From: Bromus sterilis
Lineage: Eukaryota; Streptophyta; Magnoliopsida; Poales; Poaceae
DNA length: 64,000 nt
Direction of reading: 5' to 3'
Assembly: GCA_950022295.1 (NCBI GenBank)
Contig: OX465598.1
Coordinates: 301,952,001-302,016,000 of the forward strand
Shown: positions 9,843 through 22,455 of the stretch, piece after piece
Layout: each line of letters begins with the position of its first letter
Numbering within the stretch: position 1 is the stretch's first letter
Position numbers and translations under genes: made by a program
The notes under the pieces: generated by a model
The model's database searches: none
What the model was told of the DNA's origin: nothing
The model's input: only the letters and a program-made list of their open reading frames with translations

Positions 9843-12800
9843 TGTCAGAACCCTCTGTTAGGTAATGTACTAGGGTTAGCCAGTACTCTTGCATCATGTT
9901 AAGATTTCAAAAGAAATCTTTGAAATCAAAATCAAAAGCAAAATGGGAGAAGAAACCCCCCAGATGAATTAATTCAAAAGGCCAGATAAAAATCTTCTCC
10001 AAAAATTCATGTTAGATTTTTTAAAAGTCTTATAAATGAGTGTGATCACATATCAAGTGATGTGGGACCCACCCCATGCTCATAGATTTTTCAAATATTC
10101 AAACAGTGCCTTGGATTTAAAGAAATACCCCTATTTGATTTAAAATTCAAATTATTTGAATTTTAAAAATGTTGAAACTTTATAAGTGGCTAGTCTACAT
10201 TATTATGAGACCATATAAAAGTTTTCAGCATTTAATAAAATGCCTAGCTATTTATTCTAGCACAGCACAACAAATGTCAGAAAAGAAAAACAGAAAAGGA
10301 ATCAGAAAGACTTACCAGACGCCCAGGCGAAGCCGGCACATCCAGCCCACCCGGCCCAAAGGGGTAGCGGGGTCTTCTTCCCCGCCCCGCACCTCCAAGT
10401 TGCTCGGTGGAATGCCACCGAGCCAGCCGTGGACACCACGTCGCCGCCGAGCACATTCCAGGCCTCCCCGTGCCCCCTTCTCGCGCCTGGAGACGTACCT
10501 CTCCCGTCCCGATCCATTCCCCCCCCTCCATAGCTTCCTCCTCCTCCTCCCGTGCTCGATTTCGTCGCCGCCCGAGGACCGCCGTGGAGCACGCCGCCGA
10601 GTCCACGCAGCCAACGTCGTCCCCGAGCCATGCCGCCGTGTCCAGGAGAACCGCAGCAGGAATCTTCGTCGTTCCCCTCAATCAATCGAGCCCGAGCGCC
10701 TCCGCAGACGTCGCCAGCTTCATCGAGGAGTCGCCGGACCAGCGAGCTCGCCGTCGTCGATTCGCCGTCGTGGAAGCCTCCCCGAGCTTGCCGTTGTTTC
10801 CGTTTGAACCGCGGTGAGCTTCTGAGTTTTTCCCCCAAGCTCCTAGCACCCCGTAGCCTCTCTAGCCGAATCCGCCATGAGAACCGAGCTCCTCGCCGCC
10901 ATGGTTGAGCTAGAGGTCTCCCTCGTGCTCCTCGCGACGCCCCAGTGCGCGCGTTTGACTCGCGGGCGTTCCAGCTTTCGAACGCACGCAAGATCAGCCC
11001 AAGCCGTGCACCCTAGCCTCTTTCCCAACCTCGCCGTCGTTCTGTTTCCGCCCAGCACGTCGCCGTCGTCGCTCTCGACCTCCCCGTGACCCCCTGTTGC
11101 TTCCTCTCGACGCGGACGACCTCCAGGAGCACGCCGATGCCCTCCGTTTCCTCTCCCGTGGCCTCTAGCAGTTTCCGGCAAGGGCGCCGCCGTGCCCAGG
11201 CCACCGGCGTCAAGCCGCCGGTGGGTTAGCCCTTAACCCCTCGCTAAACACCCCCTGGGCCACTGACCAGTGGACCCAGTGGCTTAATTAAGCCACTGGA
11301 TTAAATTAACCAGTCGGGTTAATTAGCCAGTGACACTGACAACCCTGGCCCACCTGTCAGCCCCCTGGTGACGCCAGCAGTGCATCATGCTGATGCAATA
11401 AAAGGATTAAAGGAATTTCCAAATAGAAAAGAAAATAAAGAAATTCCAGAAATTCCAGAAAATACCCCAAATTCGGAAATTCATAGAAAATTCATATTAG
11501 CTCCAAATTGGACAAATAATATATGAAAAATGATAAGGAGGAAATTATCTTTCCAAATATGCAATTTTCAACTTTGTTTGAGTTGATTTTAAATGGGACC
11601 AGTAGCATATGTCATTTGAATTATTTGGAATTAATTCAAATTCAATTCAAATGATTTTGCAACTTGGACCATGGAATTATGCTTTATTCAACCACACATC
11701 AGAGGCATATCTTATACAATTGAAGATGATTCAAAATGATCAAACAATGTCACATGTAACTTGGTCAAGTTTGAATTCAAATTGGAGTTTGAATTTGCAA
11801 TTCAATTTGCAATTCAAAGCATATACATCAAGTTTCAACCTTCCATCATGTGATTGTGCATCGTATTTACTTTGCTACCTTGTTTGTTGTTTGCCGAGTA
11901 GAAGTGGAACCGGAGCAGGAGGCTGGCCCCTTCGTTGAAGACCCAGAGACCGAACCTCGTCAGCAAGGCAAGCAAACCCCCATTGATCATGTCGATAAAA
12001 TCCCACTTCCCTCTCATGTCTCGCTTATGCATTGTTTAGGATGATCACCATGATTCGTTTCTACCGCATAGATGAACCCATTCCTTTGCATGACCTATTA
12101 TTTTGTCACAGTAGTAAGCAAACCACAATCCTAGCAAATGTAGGAGTTGATTGATATCATGTGGCCCCTGCAAATGATTATCGCTTATTGCATGATTAGT
12201 GTGATATCATGATGATACTGTGATGTGAGTCGGGATAGTAGTGATCATGATGATGTTGGTAGAAAAGTGTTGGTGAATCGACCCTAATACAAGGTGAACG
12301 ATGAGAGGCTTTTTAGGAGTACACGGTGGGTTGTCTCGTTGAACACCGCCCTAAGTCTGAGTTCTTGTGTGGTGATCCAAGATGAAGAGTACAACCACAC
12401 ATTGGGCTCACTGACCCCTCTCAACCTATTAACTCATCCCTTTCGATGTCCAGATGTCGCAATAGTTCGGAGTTCTGGTAGGTCTGTGGCCTGGATGGTA
12501 AGTGAGAGAACGGCTCATCCGAAACCGGCTTATGCACCACGCACACATCACTTGGGTCCACTTCGGTAAACCGGCCGGGTTCACGATAGTGCTAGCCAAC
12601 CCAAGTAGGCGGCTTTCTTGGACTAGATAGGCTATGAGGTAACAGTTGTGGTGAGCATCCTCGCTGGCACCCCTTGAATGGTGTCGAGATCAAAGGCGGT
12701 AAATGATGATCATGTGTGTGTAGCGGTACACCCCTACAGGGTTAGCAAAGCTATTCGAATAGCCGCGTCCGCGGTTATGGACTGCTTGGAAAGCTTAGCT

Positions 12801-13893
12801 TGATTATTAGATAACTTGAACTGGATACTTCTAAAACACACCAAGATAAGTGTGAGTGCTATGGAGTGCTTTCTCGTGGGGAACTCGAGGAAGGCACCAT
12901 AGTGGTGTAATTGGTTGGAGAAAGTAGTGGACTCGTGTACGTTTCTTACCTCAAAGTCTGGTACTCGTAGTTCAGGACTAGCCAAGTCAAAGCTGGCACT
13001 TCTGCAAGTGAACCCCACCTCCCTTTACCTTGATACATGTGCATGAGTAGTATAGCTCCTATGTAAGTCTTGCCGAGTACGACTTTGTACTCACGTTTGC
13101 TTAATCTATGTTTTAGATGAGACCACTTACCCCGAAGGTGGCTTCTTCATCGAGCTGGATGACTGAAGATCAACTAGTCTAGTCCCAGTCAGACGACTGG
13201 TTCCCTCGTGGAGGGCATGTGTTTAAATAAGGCTTCTTAAGCCATTTGTTAAACTTGTCTGTACTCAGACATAATTTGCTTCCGTATGTGTTGTAATGTT
13301 GGATCACATGTTTGTGATCTCTGTGTGCACTCTATAAGAGTTATCAATAAATATGTACACTTTGTAGAGAATTGCAATGGTACCTACTGTTCATACAAGG
13401 CATGTGTGTTGCGTGTATGTTTATAACATGCATGTCTTTGTATGGGTTTTCGAGACGTTAGTTGTGATCTGGCTGGCGGTCTTTCATACACCAAGTGGCC
13501 CTTAGATGTGCGCATCTTGGGGCATCGCGATGCGATTGTTCGAGACTCCGTCTCGTGCACACTTTGTGGTATGATCGAGCCCGCCCTAGACCCCGACTAA
13601 GTGATCGGGCTGGAGTAAGTCTATGTAAGAGTTATGAGATAGTCGATAGTATGGTTGAGGCGACTTGTCTTTGAATATGGGAGTTCATCACCCATATCAT
13701 TAGACTTGTGTGCGGATGATGAGGACCCATCTCAGTTGATCATCCGGCCTGGATGGGATGCCCCTCACGTATGATGCTTTCCGAGAACGTTCTGTGCTTG
13801 GCCTTGTCTGCTTAGACAAGTGGGTACGGTTCTCGGCTCTCCATATGACTATGTCTTAACTGGACTTGCATACGCTAACCCCGGGTCCCGACA
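9843..13893 (+). repeat. 3' LTR of element A
   Basis: 4051 bp, opening TGTCAG and ending GACA. Collinear with 1-3997 apart from scattered substitutions and small indels. The TATA box is at 10214-10221 and the palindrome at 11276-11299. The boundary is fixed by abrupt divergence from the left copy after 13893. Confidence 0.93.
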
Positions 13894-14929
13894 GCCATTG
13901 TCTCATGATCAGGAAACCATGATCATCAATTTCCCAATGGACTACTATACTAGGGTTAACTAGGGACCTGGTTGTTTGTATACCACACCTGTATTAATGT
14001 TTTCTCTTAATACAGTTATAGCATAGTATCAAACGTATTATGAACTAATGGAATATGCTCGATAAAGCATATTTTATTTGCCTCTAGGGCACATTCCCAA
14101 CAGTCTCCCACTTGCACTAGATTACAAATAATCTAGTTGCATTTTCTCTGGATCATAACTCCTTGTTGATCATGCATGCTTTCCCGTGGAAGAAGTTGTA
14201 TCAACGGTCTGGGTACCATTCAGAACCGTATGTCTTTTTGCAAATCATAATGTCACCTAATTTGACATTCCTTCATTATCCACTATAATGATGAGGTATA
14301 TATATTTAACGGTGAAGTGAGACTTCGTTTGTTGTGTCATAGCAATGACATCCGGTGGGTCACGCGGACTTTCCCATAGTCATGCACACTTGAAACTCAC
14401 TCAATCAAAAGTCGAACTTCTTAAGCCATAATATAACTCCTGATACTTCTAAAGCAGCCACATCAATGTAGATTCAATCCTTAGTGCATTGTATGCAACT
14501 TTGATGTCTAACCATGTTTCTTTCAACTTAGGCATTCATTAGTATGATATCTCAATTTTCTAGGTTAGTGTCAAAACTTGAACCAGCACAACATTTATGG
14601 TCAAGTCCACTATCCTTTACAAATTTGAGATGTGTCCTCAGTTCTCTTCAGACATTGAAGGATAAACTTAACTCTTTGTTCAATCATTTACTCATAAATC
14701 ATATCACAACATGTACTTGCTACTAAGAACTTGGGTCACATTACGTCGAGTACATAACTCTGGTTTTATATGAAAGAACCTATGACAAAGGCATAGAGGA
14801 TCCAACACATCCATTTCTTTCATTAACCATTAACCATTGTTCTTGTACTGAGATTAACTCAACACTTCTCTTGGATATAAAAGTAAGGACGACTTCTTGA
14901 CTTGTCCCATTCTTAACTCCTTCAGAAGT
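13894..14929 (-). mobile_element. B2: fragment of a degenerate Angela-like copia element
   Basis: Minus-strand fragment near-identical to 18347-19373 of element B. 13894-14102 is the beginning of an LTR (read on minus: TGTTGGGAATGTGCCC). 14103-14929 is the adjoining internal region, opening with the PPT (on minus agtgcaagtgggagac). Element A interrupts its LTR on the left. On the right it stops abruptly at about 14929 against the protease region of element D, with no LTR end or target duplication visible, so this is a deletion or recombination junction. It contains the same decayed pol remnants as B and no usable ORF. Confidence 0.85.
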
Positions 14930-16762
14930 TTGTTCTCCGGGCTCTAGAGTGGAGTCTTCCAGGCTTGTTCCAGATGTGGAGATCCGTATTCAGGGCGTTG
15001 TTTTCACAGCATCCCTGATTGTCTTTCCTCGTTCCGACATTTATGTCATTTTGGGCATGGATTGGCTTGTGCAGCAAAAGGCCAATATTGATTGTCCAAC
15101 CAGATCAGTGAAGTTGACACATGATTCAGCCGCAGAGGTCTTGTACACTTGTGGCTCTATGACAGGACCAACACAGTTGTACGCGTTGAACGCAGGAGTT
15201 GCGCCTTTGCTCGAAGAGGTCAGAGTTGTCTGTGAGTTTCCAGGCGTCTTTCAGGAGGAGTTGCAAGGAATTCCCCAGTTCGAGCTATTGAGTTCACTAT
15301 TGAGCTAGAGCCTGGTACCCAGCCGATTTCTCGGCATCCGTACAAGATGTGTTCGAAGGAGTTGATCGAGCTCAAGAAGCAGTTGACAGAGTTGGAGGCA
15401 GGCGGTTTGATCCGCGCGAGCACTTCCCCTTGGGGTGCACTAGCTTTGTTTGTCCAGAAGAAGGATGGGACTAGCCGCTTGGTCTAGGACTATCGCGGTA
15501 TCAACAAGAAGACCATCAAGAACAAGTACCCTTTACCCCGCATCAATGATCTGTTCGAACAGTTGAATGGGCCTAAGGTGTTTTCCAAGCTTGACTTGAG
15601 GATGGGGTATCACCAAATCCGTGTTCGTGAAGAGGATATTCCCAAGACCGCGTTCAGCACACGTTATGGGCTGTATGAGTTCACAGTCATGACTTTTGGG
15701 TTCTCAAATGCCCCTCCGACGTTCATGAGAGCTATGAACTATTTGTTCCAAGATTGGATTGATGTGTTTGTGATCCTCTACCTCGACGACATTCTTGTCT
15801 ATTCCAAGTCAGAGGCTGAGCATGAGGAACATTTGCGCTTGGTGCTGCAGAAGTTAAGAGAGCACCGGTATTACGCCAAGTTCTCAAAGTGTGAGTTTTG
15901 GCTGGACAAGGTCAATTTTCTGGGCCATGTCATCTCCGCTGAGGGAATTGCGGTTGACCCAGAGCGAGTCCGCACTATTCAAGAGTGGGCTCCGCCGAAG
16001 AATGTGAAGCAGCTAAGGAGTGTTCTCGGCCTCGCCAGTTATTGCAGGAGGTTTGTGCAGAATTTCTCCAAAATAGCGAAGCCAATGACTGAATTGTTGT
16101 GCAAGGACAAGCGGTACACTTGGTCACCAGCTTTCCAGTCAGCCTTCGAGGAGTTCAAAGAGAAGCTGACCACAACTCCAATTCTCACGCCGCCAGATGA
16201 GTCACAGCCTTTTCAGGTGTTTTGTGATGCTTCCTTGCAAGGTCTGGGCGGAGTTTTGATGCAAGGCAGGAATATTGTGGCTTATACCTCATGGCAGTTG
16301 AAGACAAGTGAGAGGTATTATCCTACGCACGACTTGGAGCTTGCAGCAGTTGTGCACGCTTTGGTCACTTGGCAACACCTCCTCTTAGGGAGGAAGGTGG
16401 ATGTGTTCACGGACCACAAGAGTCTGAAGTACTTGTTCACTCAGCCAAATCTAAACTTGAGGCAAAGAAGATGGCTTGAAACCATTAATGAGTACACAGT
16501 TGATATTATGTACACGCCTGGGAAGGCGAATGTCATAGCTGATGCGCTGAGCCGCAAGGGCGATTTCAATAATATCCAGGTGCAGAAGATCCACCCTGAT
16601 TTGTGTGAGTCCTTTCGAAGGCTCAATCTCAAGCTAGTTCCAGCAGGCTATCTTACCAACCTTGTGGTAGAGCCCACTATCCATGAGAAGATTCGTGAAG
16701 CTCAGTCTGGCAGCTCAATGATTCAGAAGATCAAGAAGGGTATTGCCGCCTCAGTTCCAAAG
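14930..16762 (+). pseudogene. pol: pol of element D, first part (protease end, RT, RNase H, start of integrase)
   Basis: Begins inside the segment after the protease active site (DVEIRIQGVVFTASL, ILGMDWL). RT follows with FSKLDLRMGYHQI and catalytic YLDD (15779-15790). RNase H has FCDASLQG, HDLELA and TDHKS, then the IADALSR linker. Damage: a frame shift near 15275-15290 (homology moves from frame 3 to frame 2) and an in-frame TAG at 15485-15487 just before the conserved DYR motif of RT. The 5' part (LTR, gag, protease active site) is absent. Coding is cut at 16762 by insertion of element B and resumes at 33403. Homology to element A marks it as another Tekay-type element of a different family, because its LTR differs. 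Confidence 0.93.
16758..16762. repeat. Target-site duplication of element B, left copy (CAAAG)
   Basis: CAAAG immediately left of the B terminus TGTTGG; repeated at 33398-33402 immediately after the other terminus. Removing B plus one copy restores the pol reading frame of D across the gap. Confidence 0.95.
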
Positions 16763-18555
16763 TGTTGGGGTTCGGGGCAGAAAACACAAATTTTTCATAA
16801 CCTACGAGACCCATACCCAAGACCTATGCTATGGCAATGCAAGTAACGGACAGAAATAGATCACATACCAGTATGTAGTCCGTTAAGCGGGAAACGTTCC
16901 CGCATGAACGTGGTTGGTGTAGTCGTACCGGCAATCCCTCATGCCGCGCAGATCCACGATGACTCCTGTAGCCACCCGATCCTTCTGGACCGATGACGGG
17001 ATTACGTCCCTGTCGGAACGTTGCTGATGAAGACCTCGCGATACGACCACGACAATGAAGTAGCACCACAAGTGTAGTGCCTCGCGGGATTATACACATA
17101 CAGTATACCCGACGTCCCTCGGGGCTCCGAACCAGTAGAGCAGCGGAAAGAAGATGGATTCGGATCCCGATTCCAGCAGCACGACGACGTGCGTATAGTG
17201 GAGAAATCCCCAACCAAGTGTAGACTCCAAACAAGGGGAGTCCACTCGAGGAAGGAGAAAGGAGGGAGAGAGAGAGATGAGAACTTATCTCAAAATATCA
17301 TGAATAAAAGGGCACCTCTACCCCTCCTTATATAGGCCAAGGAGGGGTGTCACCCCCCCTCCACTTCCGGGGTGGGACTAATCCCAAGGGAGGGGGGTGG
17401 CGCATCTATAAGGGGGGTGGGCCCCCTCATGGCGCCATGGCCCATGGGGGAGGACTGCCTCTCCCCCTAATGGGCCCTATGAGGCCCATATGCCTTTTAA
17501 TGCATTTTTAATCATATTTAATTATATTTTAATATTTAATTCAGATAATTAAATAATAAAACATTATTAAATATATTTTGAACCTTTCAAAATACACGGA
17601 ACAACTTCCGGCCTTCATCGGAACAATTCCGGTCATCACCAGAACAATTCCGGTGTTCTCTCCAATTTCTCCGGTGATCCCGAATCAATCCTTACTGCTT
17701 CGAGTACCCTTAAGTGTAACACCCTACGGTCCGGGAAACAGCAGACATGATCGAGACAATTCTCATTGATCAATGACTAATCAATTGTACCTGGTTACAA
17801 TCCTTGATAGCCCCTGCGCTTCCATCGAATGAACTTCAATCGCTGTTGGATCCGTTAACCGTGTGCCTGTTCCCTTTGTCCTGGGGTACTTTGCTTGCCC
17901 GAGGTTTGATCATCGGTATCCAATATACCTAGTTCGTCCTTGTTCTCAACAAACTAGTTTACTCGTTCCCGTGATATTACAACTCCGTGACCTAGTCACA
18001 CGTTTGCAAACTTTATGATGCACCATCACCGAGTGGGCCCAGAGTACCTATCCGTCACACGGATGGACAAATCCCGCTTTGATCTATTTGCATACTCATT
18101 AACATATCCATTCGGAATACCTGAAGTGCTCCTTTATGGCCAGCATATTTCAGTCAGGCGGTGGGTAGCAAATCAAGGCATCCTAATAGACAGTAATTAC
18201 GTAGGACCATTACGGTCTAAGGATCTGGTCACTACGTTATAGTTATCGCAATGTCGAACTATGTGACTTGATCACATCGCAACACTTCTGGTGGGTGTAT
18301 GTCCATCATATCATTATCCAATGATACGACTCCATTTTCAACAGACGCCATTGTCTCATGATCAGGAAACCTTGATCATCAATCGCCCAATCGACTAGTA
18401 TACTAGGGTTAACTAGGGACCTGGTTGTTTGTATACCACACCTGTTTTAGTGTTTCCTCTTAATACAGTTATAGCATAGTATCAAACGTATTATGAACTA
18501 ATGGAATATGCTCGATAAAGCATATTTTATTTGCCTCTAGGGCACATTCCCAACA
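16763..18555 (-). repeat. 3' LTR of element B
   Basis: On plus it opens TGTTGGGGTTCGG and ends CATTCCCAACA. Collinear with 31598-33397. A minus-strand TATATAA box lies at 17328-17334. Confidence 0.92.
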
Positions 18556-18571
18556 GTCTCCCACTTGCACT
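18556..18571 (-). other. Polypurine tract of element B
   Basis: Read on minus: agtgcaagtgggagac, directly before the LTR start. Identical to the PPT of element C at 29008-29023, which supports a shared family and cross-mobilisation. Confidence 0.8.
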
Positions 18572-21500
18572 AGATTACAAATAATCTAGTTGCATTTTCT
18601 CTGGATCATAACTCCTTATTGATCATGCTTGCCCGTGGAAGAGGTTGTATCAACGGTCTGGGTACCATTCAGAACCGTATGTCTTTTTGCAAATCATAAT
18701 GTCACCTAATTTGACATTCCTTCATTATCCACTATAATGATGAGGTATATATATTTGGCGGTGAAGTGAGACTTCGTTTGTTGTGTCATAGCAATGACAT
18801 CCGGTCGGTCACGCGGACTTTCCCATAGTCATGCACACTTGAAACTCACTCAATCAAAAGTTGAACTTCTAAAGCCATAATATAACTCCTGATACTTCTA
18901 AAGCAGGCACATCAATGTAGATTCAATCCTTAGTGCATTGTATGCAACTTTGATGTCTAACCATGTTTCTTTCAACTTAGGCATTCATTAGTATGATATC
19001 TCAATTTTCTAGGTTAGTGTCAAAACTTGAACCAGCACAACATTTATGGTCAAGTCCACTATCCTTTACAAATTTGAGATGTGTCCTCGGTTCTCTTCAG
19101 ACACTGAAGGATAAACTCAACTCTTTGTTCAATGATTTACTCATAAATCATATCACAACATGTTCTTGCTACTAAGAACTTGGGTCACATTACGTCGAGT
19201 ACATAACTCTGGTTTTATATGAAAGAACCTATGGCAAAGGCATAGAGGATCCAACACATCCATTTCTTTCATTAACCATTAACCATTGTTCTTGTACTGA
19301 GATTAACTCAACACTTCTCTTGGATATACAAGTAAGGACCACTTCTTGACTTGTCCCATTCTGAACTCCTTCAGAATTTTATCCAGGAAAGTATTACGAC
19401 TCAATGTTTTTAAACACATATCTATCTTAATAGATCTTCAATGCTTAATACTTATTCATCTTCATTTATGAAAGATTCAAATAATCATTAACACCAACTG
19501 CACCATTCATAATATGTTATCCATATGAGAATGTTATCATGCTCCCACTCAAATATGTCATGCACATATTAAGTTATAGGATAACACTCATATTGCTCCC
19601 ACTCAAATATGTCGGCCACATATAAGACAAGGATAACATCCACATGGCTCCCACTTAGATATGTCAGACACATATTAAGTTCAGGATACTAACCACATGG
19701 CTCCTACTCAAATATGTCATTTACATATGAGTCTAGGATAATACTCCCACAGCTCCCACTCAAAACATGTCGTCTACATATTAAGTTTCAGGAAACTATT
19801 CAGCTCCCACTCAGTTTCATGAAAATGCTTGTTTCCTCAATATTTTGGTTAAGTCCAAAATCCTTTGATCATCCATCAAAATGAGAATTCATTTTACGAG
19901 ACACTAGTATCCATATGTTTTTCCAAAACCTTCTTGTTGTACCAATTACAACACTTCTTCAAATACATGATTTGAGGAAGTCACGGTATTGATAACAATC
20001 CTGGATCAATCGTAGTGAATATCCCTTTGACTCAAGCATTGCTACACATTGTAGTCAACCCATTGAATTTGTCAGAAACAATCTTTGTGACAAACGAATC
20101 TTGACGTCCCTTTGATGTTCACATTTATTCCTCATAACTCTGAAGTTATTGTGAATATCAAGTAACCTCCTTACTTGATAAGATTCAAGCAATCTTAAAT
20201 GTAACTCAACATAGGATTTCATGACTCGTAGTCATATCTCGTACTTAGGTCCACCATCGTTTTTTTGTAGTTCGTAGGAATGTCTTGTTCCATTAACATG
20301 ACAAGTGAATCATGAATATCATTTTGCACCAGGGGCAAATATATATTCTTGAATCCTACCTTTCTTAGTAAAAGCTCCCATCAGAAGATCATGATCATTA
20401 TCATTAGTTTCTCCTCTTATTGTAGAGCTTTGCTTCCAGAACATATTCCGTTGCACTACTCTGACATTTGGAGGCAAGGTCAATTACCTTGGTTGAACTT
20501 TCACTTTTCTTCCATTACCACATTTATCAAGAACAATTCTTGAAAAACACCAAACATAGCAATACAAGTTTTGCTCCTTTTGGTTATAGTTGTGGAAGAT
20601 GCATCCATAGTTGTCTAAGGATACACTACAAAGATAATTTATCTTACATAAATCAAGCTTCCTAGAAACCACAACACACCATGACATATATAGTGTTGGT
20701 TTCCACGAACTCAGATGGTTCCCTATGCTGAAGTGAGTGTTTGCATATTAAATTAATAACTCTAAACAATAATAGCGTAACTTGGTAAGAGATAACTTAG
20801 ACCATACACTTTTCGATAGAATATGATCACAATGTTCAGGCACGTCAATCATATTGAAGTGTCTCAAGACATTGCAATTTGTGGAACAACTTTCACACAA
20901 GTCTTTATGCCCAAGACTAACTCAAAACATTTGTCACTTTGATCAAATCGTAGAGACTTGTCTTTCTTGTTAATTTTATATCCATCTTTACTCTGAAATC
21001 CCTTTTGATCATATCAAATTATTTCAGACTCATGCTTCATTAGTGAATACAAATATTCATCTAAGTCCACATACGAAGTTCACGAAATAATGAAATTCAC
21101 CACATGCTGACATACGATACATCACAATGTATGATACTCAACAATTAGTACACATTCCGTTTTACCAGAATGGGAGGTTTTAGTCATCTCACCTAAAAGG
21201 CATGGTTCGTATGTGTCAAGAGATCAAGTATCTTAAGACATCATCATACCATTCATGACTTAAACTGTAGTGTCATTATTAAGCCTGGATATTTCTTGGC
21301 ATTACAATATTTCTTATAAATGATCAAACAACTATCATCAATATAAGAATAACTCATTCATAATCGTAATGTGACCATAAGATATATCATTCATAAAAGG
21401 AGAACAACTGACTTGTTTCTCACTAATATGAATAATTGTCTTCGCGAGATGCAAGACACACTAATAAAGTCGTCATTCAAACGATCATAAAATTTATTCA

Positions 21501-22450
21501 TATATTAATCAATTGATAGATGTAGAGGGAGAGTGTTGTCGACCATCAACTATCTTGATTTCCGTCAGCACACGTTGTCACCTCATCCCTTCCAAGTCAC
21601 TCTCAAGCAGTAAGTTCAAGCATCGAATACTTAATCAACCGCAATTAGTGTTTCGTGGGAAAGAAATTTATAACTCGTATATCAAATATACCTTCTCCGT
21701 CAATGACCATTCCTGCATTGGTTCTACTCTTAAAGTTCTTGAATTTAACCATGACCTCATGATAGGTGAACGATTCTCCTTCATGACATAGTCCAGAAAT
21801 GGTCTTTGTAACTGGGAGGAAGCGGATGCAACTCCCTAGTTATCGCAAAGTAACCAGTCATTCAGTAGTCCAAGTTATACACAAGGTGTTCCATGTATCT
21901 TATACATTTTCCAAGTGACTTTCTCAGCAGGTTGTTCCTTCCACCATGGTTGAAAGAAACCCCGTCCATATACTCATATTCCATTACTCTGATTTGTGAC
22001 CAAGTGCTTTCAAGTTCACCTAGCACGTCATACGTGTTGGTTAACATGCATTCACAATTTAGATTCTATAGAATGAATTATGGTGTATTGGACAGTCATT
22101 CATAAGTGACGGTGAGTGCGATACTCATCATCATCTTCCTTGATTACGGAGTTGTCAGGTGTATCTCCTAGCAGTTCTTCGTATTATGTTTAGCAAGTCA
22201 TTACTAATGAGTATGTCTCTAATGGTGTTGGTACACATCAATGAAGTAAGACCCATTTACCTTAAGTTCTATCATAGTAAAAGAGCCATAGTTCTAAACA
22301 TTGGTATGACGTTATCTACAATGATATTTGCTAAGACATGAAGATTAAGTTCATAATATGGAGTTCATGTTTCAAAAACAATTCTGGAACTCCCACTCAG
22401 ACAAACATCCCTCATAGTTTATTCTAAGTGATTACACGATCCTTGAAGAA
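18572..22450 (-). pseudogene. Fossil copia pol of element B
   Basis: No ORF longer than about 90 codons on either strand. On minus, short stretches stay alignable to element C. Near 19240-19270 is a counterpart of the RNase H-side segment encoding YASAVGSLMY. Around 19535-19815 are repeats of the RT YVDD segment. At 22395-22450 sequence matches the C leader around 25005-25060. The order is preserved, so this is a decayed pol rather than unrelated DNA. The near-identical copy in B2 (14103-14929) shows the decay is ancestral to the family. Confidence 0.75.
19541..19802 (-). repeat. Tandem array of ~52-bp units derived from the RT YVDD-coding segment
   Basis: Five consecutive units start at about 19541, 19595, 19647, 19700 and 19752, each opening gctcccactcaaatatgtc or a close variant on plus. 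A partial unit precedes (about 19510-19540) and another follows (19803). Read on minus, each unit has gagtgggagc followed by a variant of ttatatgtagatgacatat. This matches element C at 27969-28016, which encodes SGSSVAFLVLYVDDIL around the RT catalytic aspartates. Units are 51-54 bp and diverged, with mixed lengths that would break any reading frame. Confidence 0.8.
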
Positions 22451-22455
22451 CATAC
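22451..22455. repeat. Target-site duplication of element C, left copy (CATAC)
   Basis: CATAC precedes the C terminus and recurs at 30771-30775 right after the other terminus. B sequence continues collinearly across the two copies. Confidence 0.95.

Larger units (their letters stand above)
1..13893 (+). mobile_element. Element A: Tekay-type chromodomain gypsy LTR retrotransposon
   Basis: Plus-strand element with two ~4 kb LTRs (1-3997 and 9843-13893), an initiator-Met-type PBS, an extra ORF, gag, pol in the order PR-RT-RNaseH-IN-chromodomain, and a purine tract. Domain order and the C-terminal chromodomain place it in the gypsy chromoviruses; the very long LTRs and the motif before the chromodomain point to the Tekay/Del clade. 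Window base 1 aligns to about base 9929 of the right LTR, so ~86 bp of the left LTR are missing and no target duplication can be checked on that side. The right LTR ends at 13893 and is followed directly by B2 sequence, so A inserted into B2. It is recent enough that the LTRs align almost throughout, yet it is coding-defective. Confidence 0.93.

Noticed and set aside
16763..16846. Extension of D pol into 16846
   Set aside because: Codons after 16762 read through into the inserted B LTR; real D coding resumes at 33403.
19541..19802. CRISPR array
   Set aside because: Units are contiguous and diverged without unique spacers, the genome is a plant, and the units resemble RT-coding DNA.
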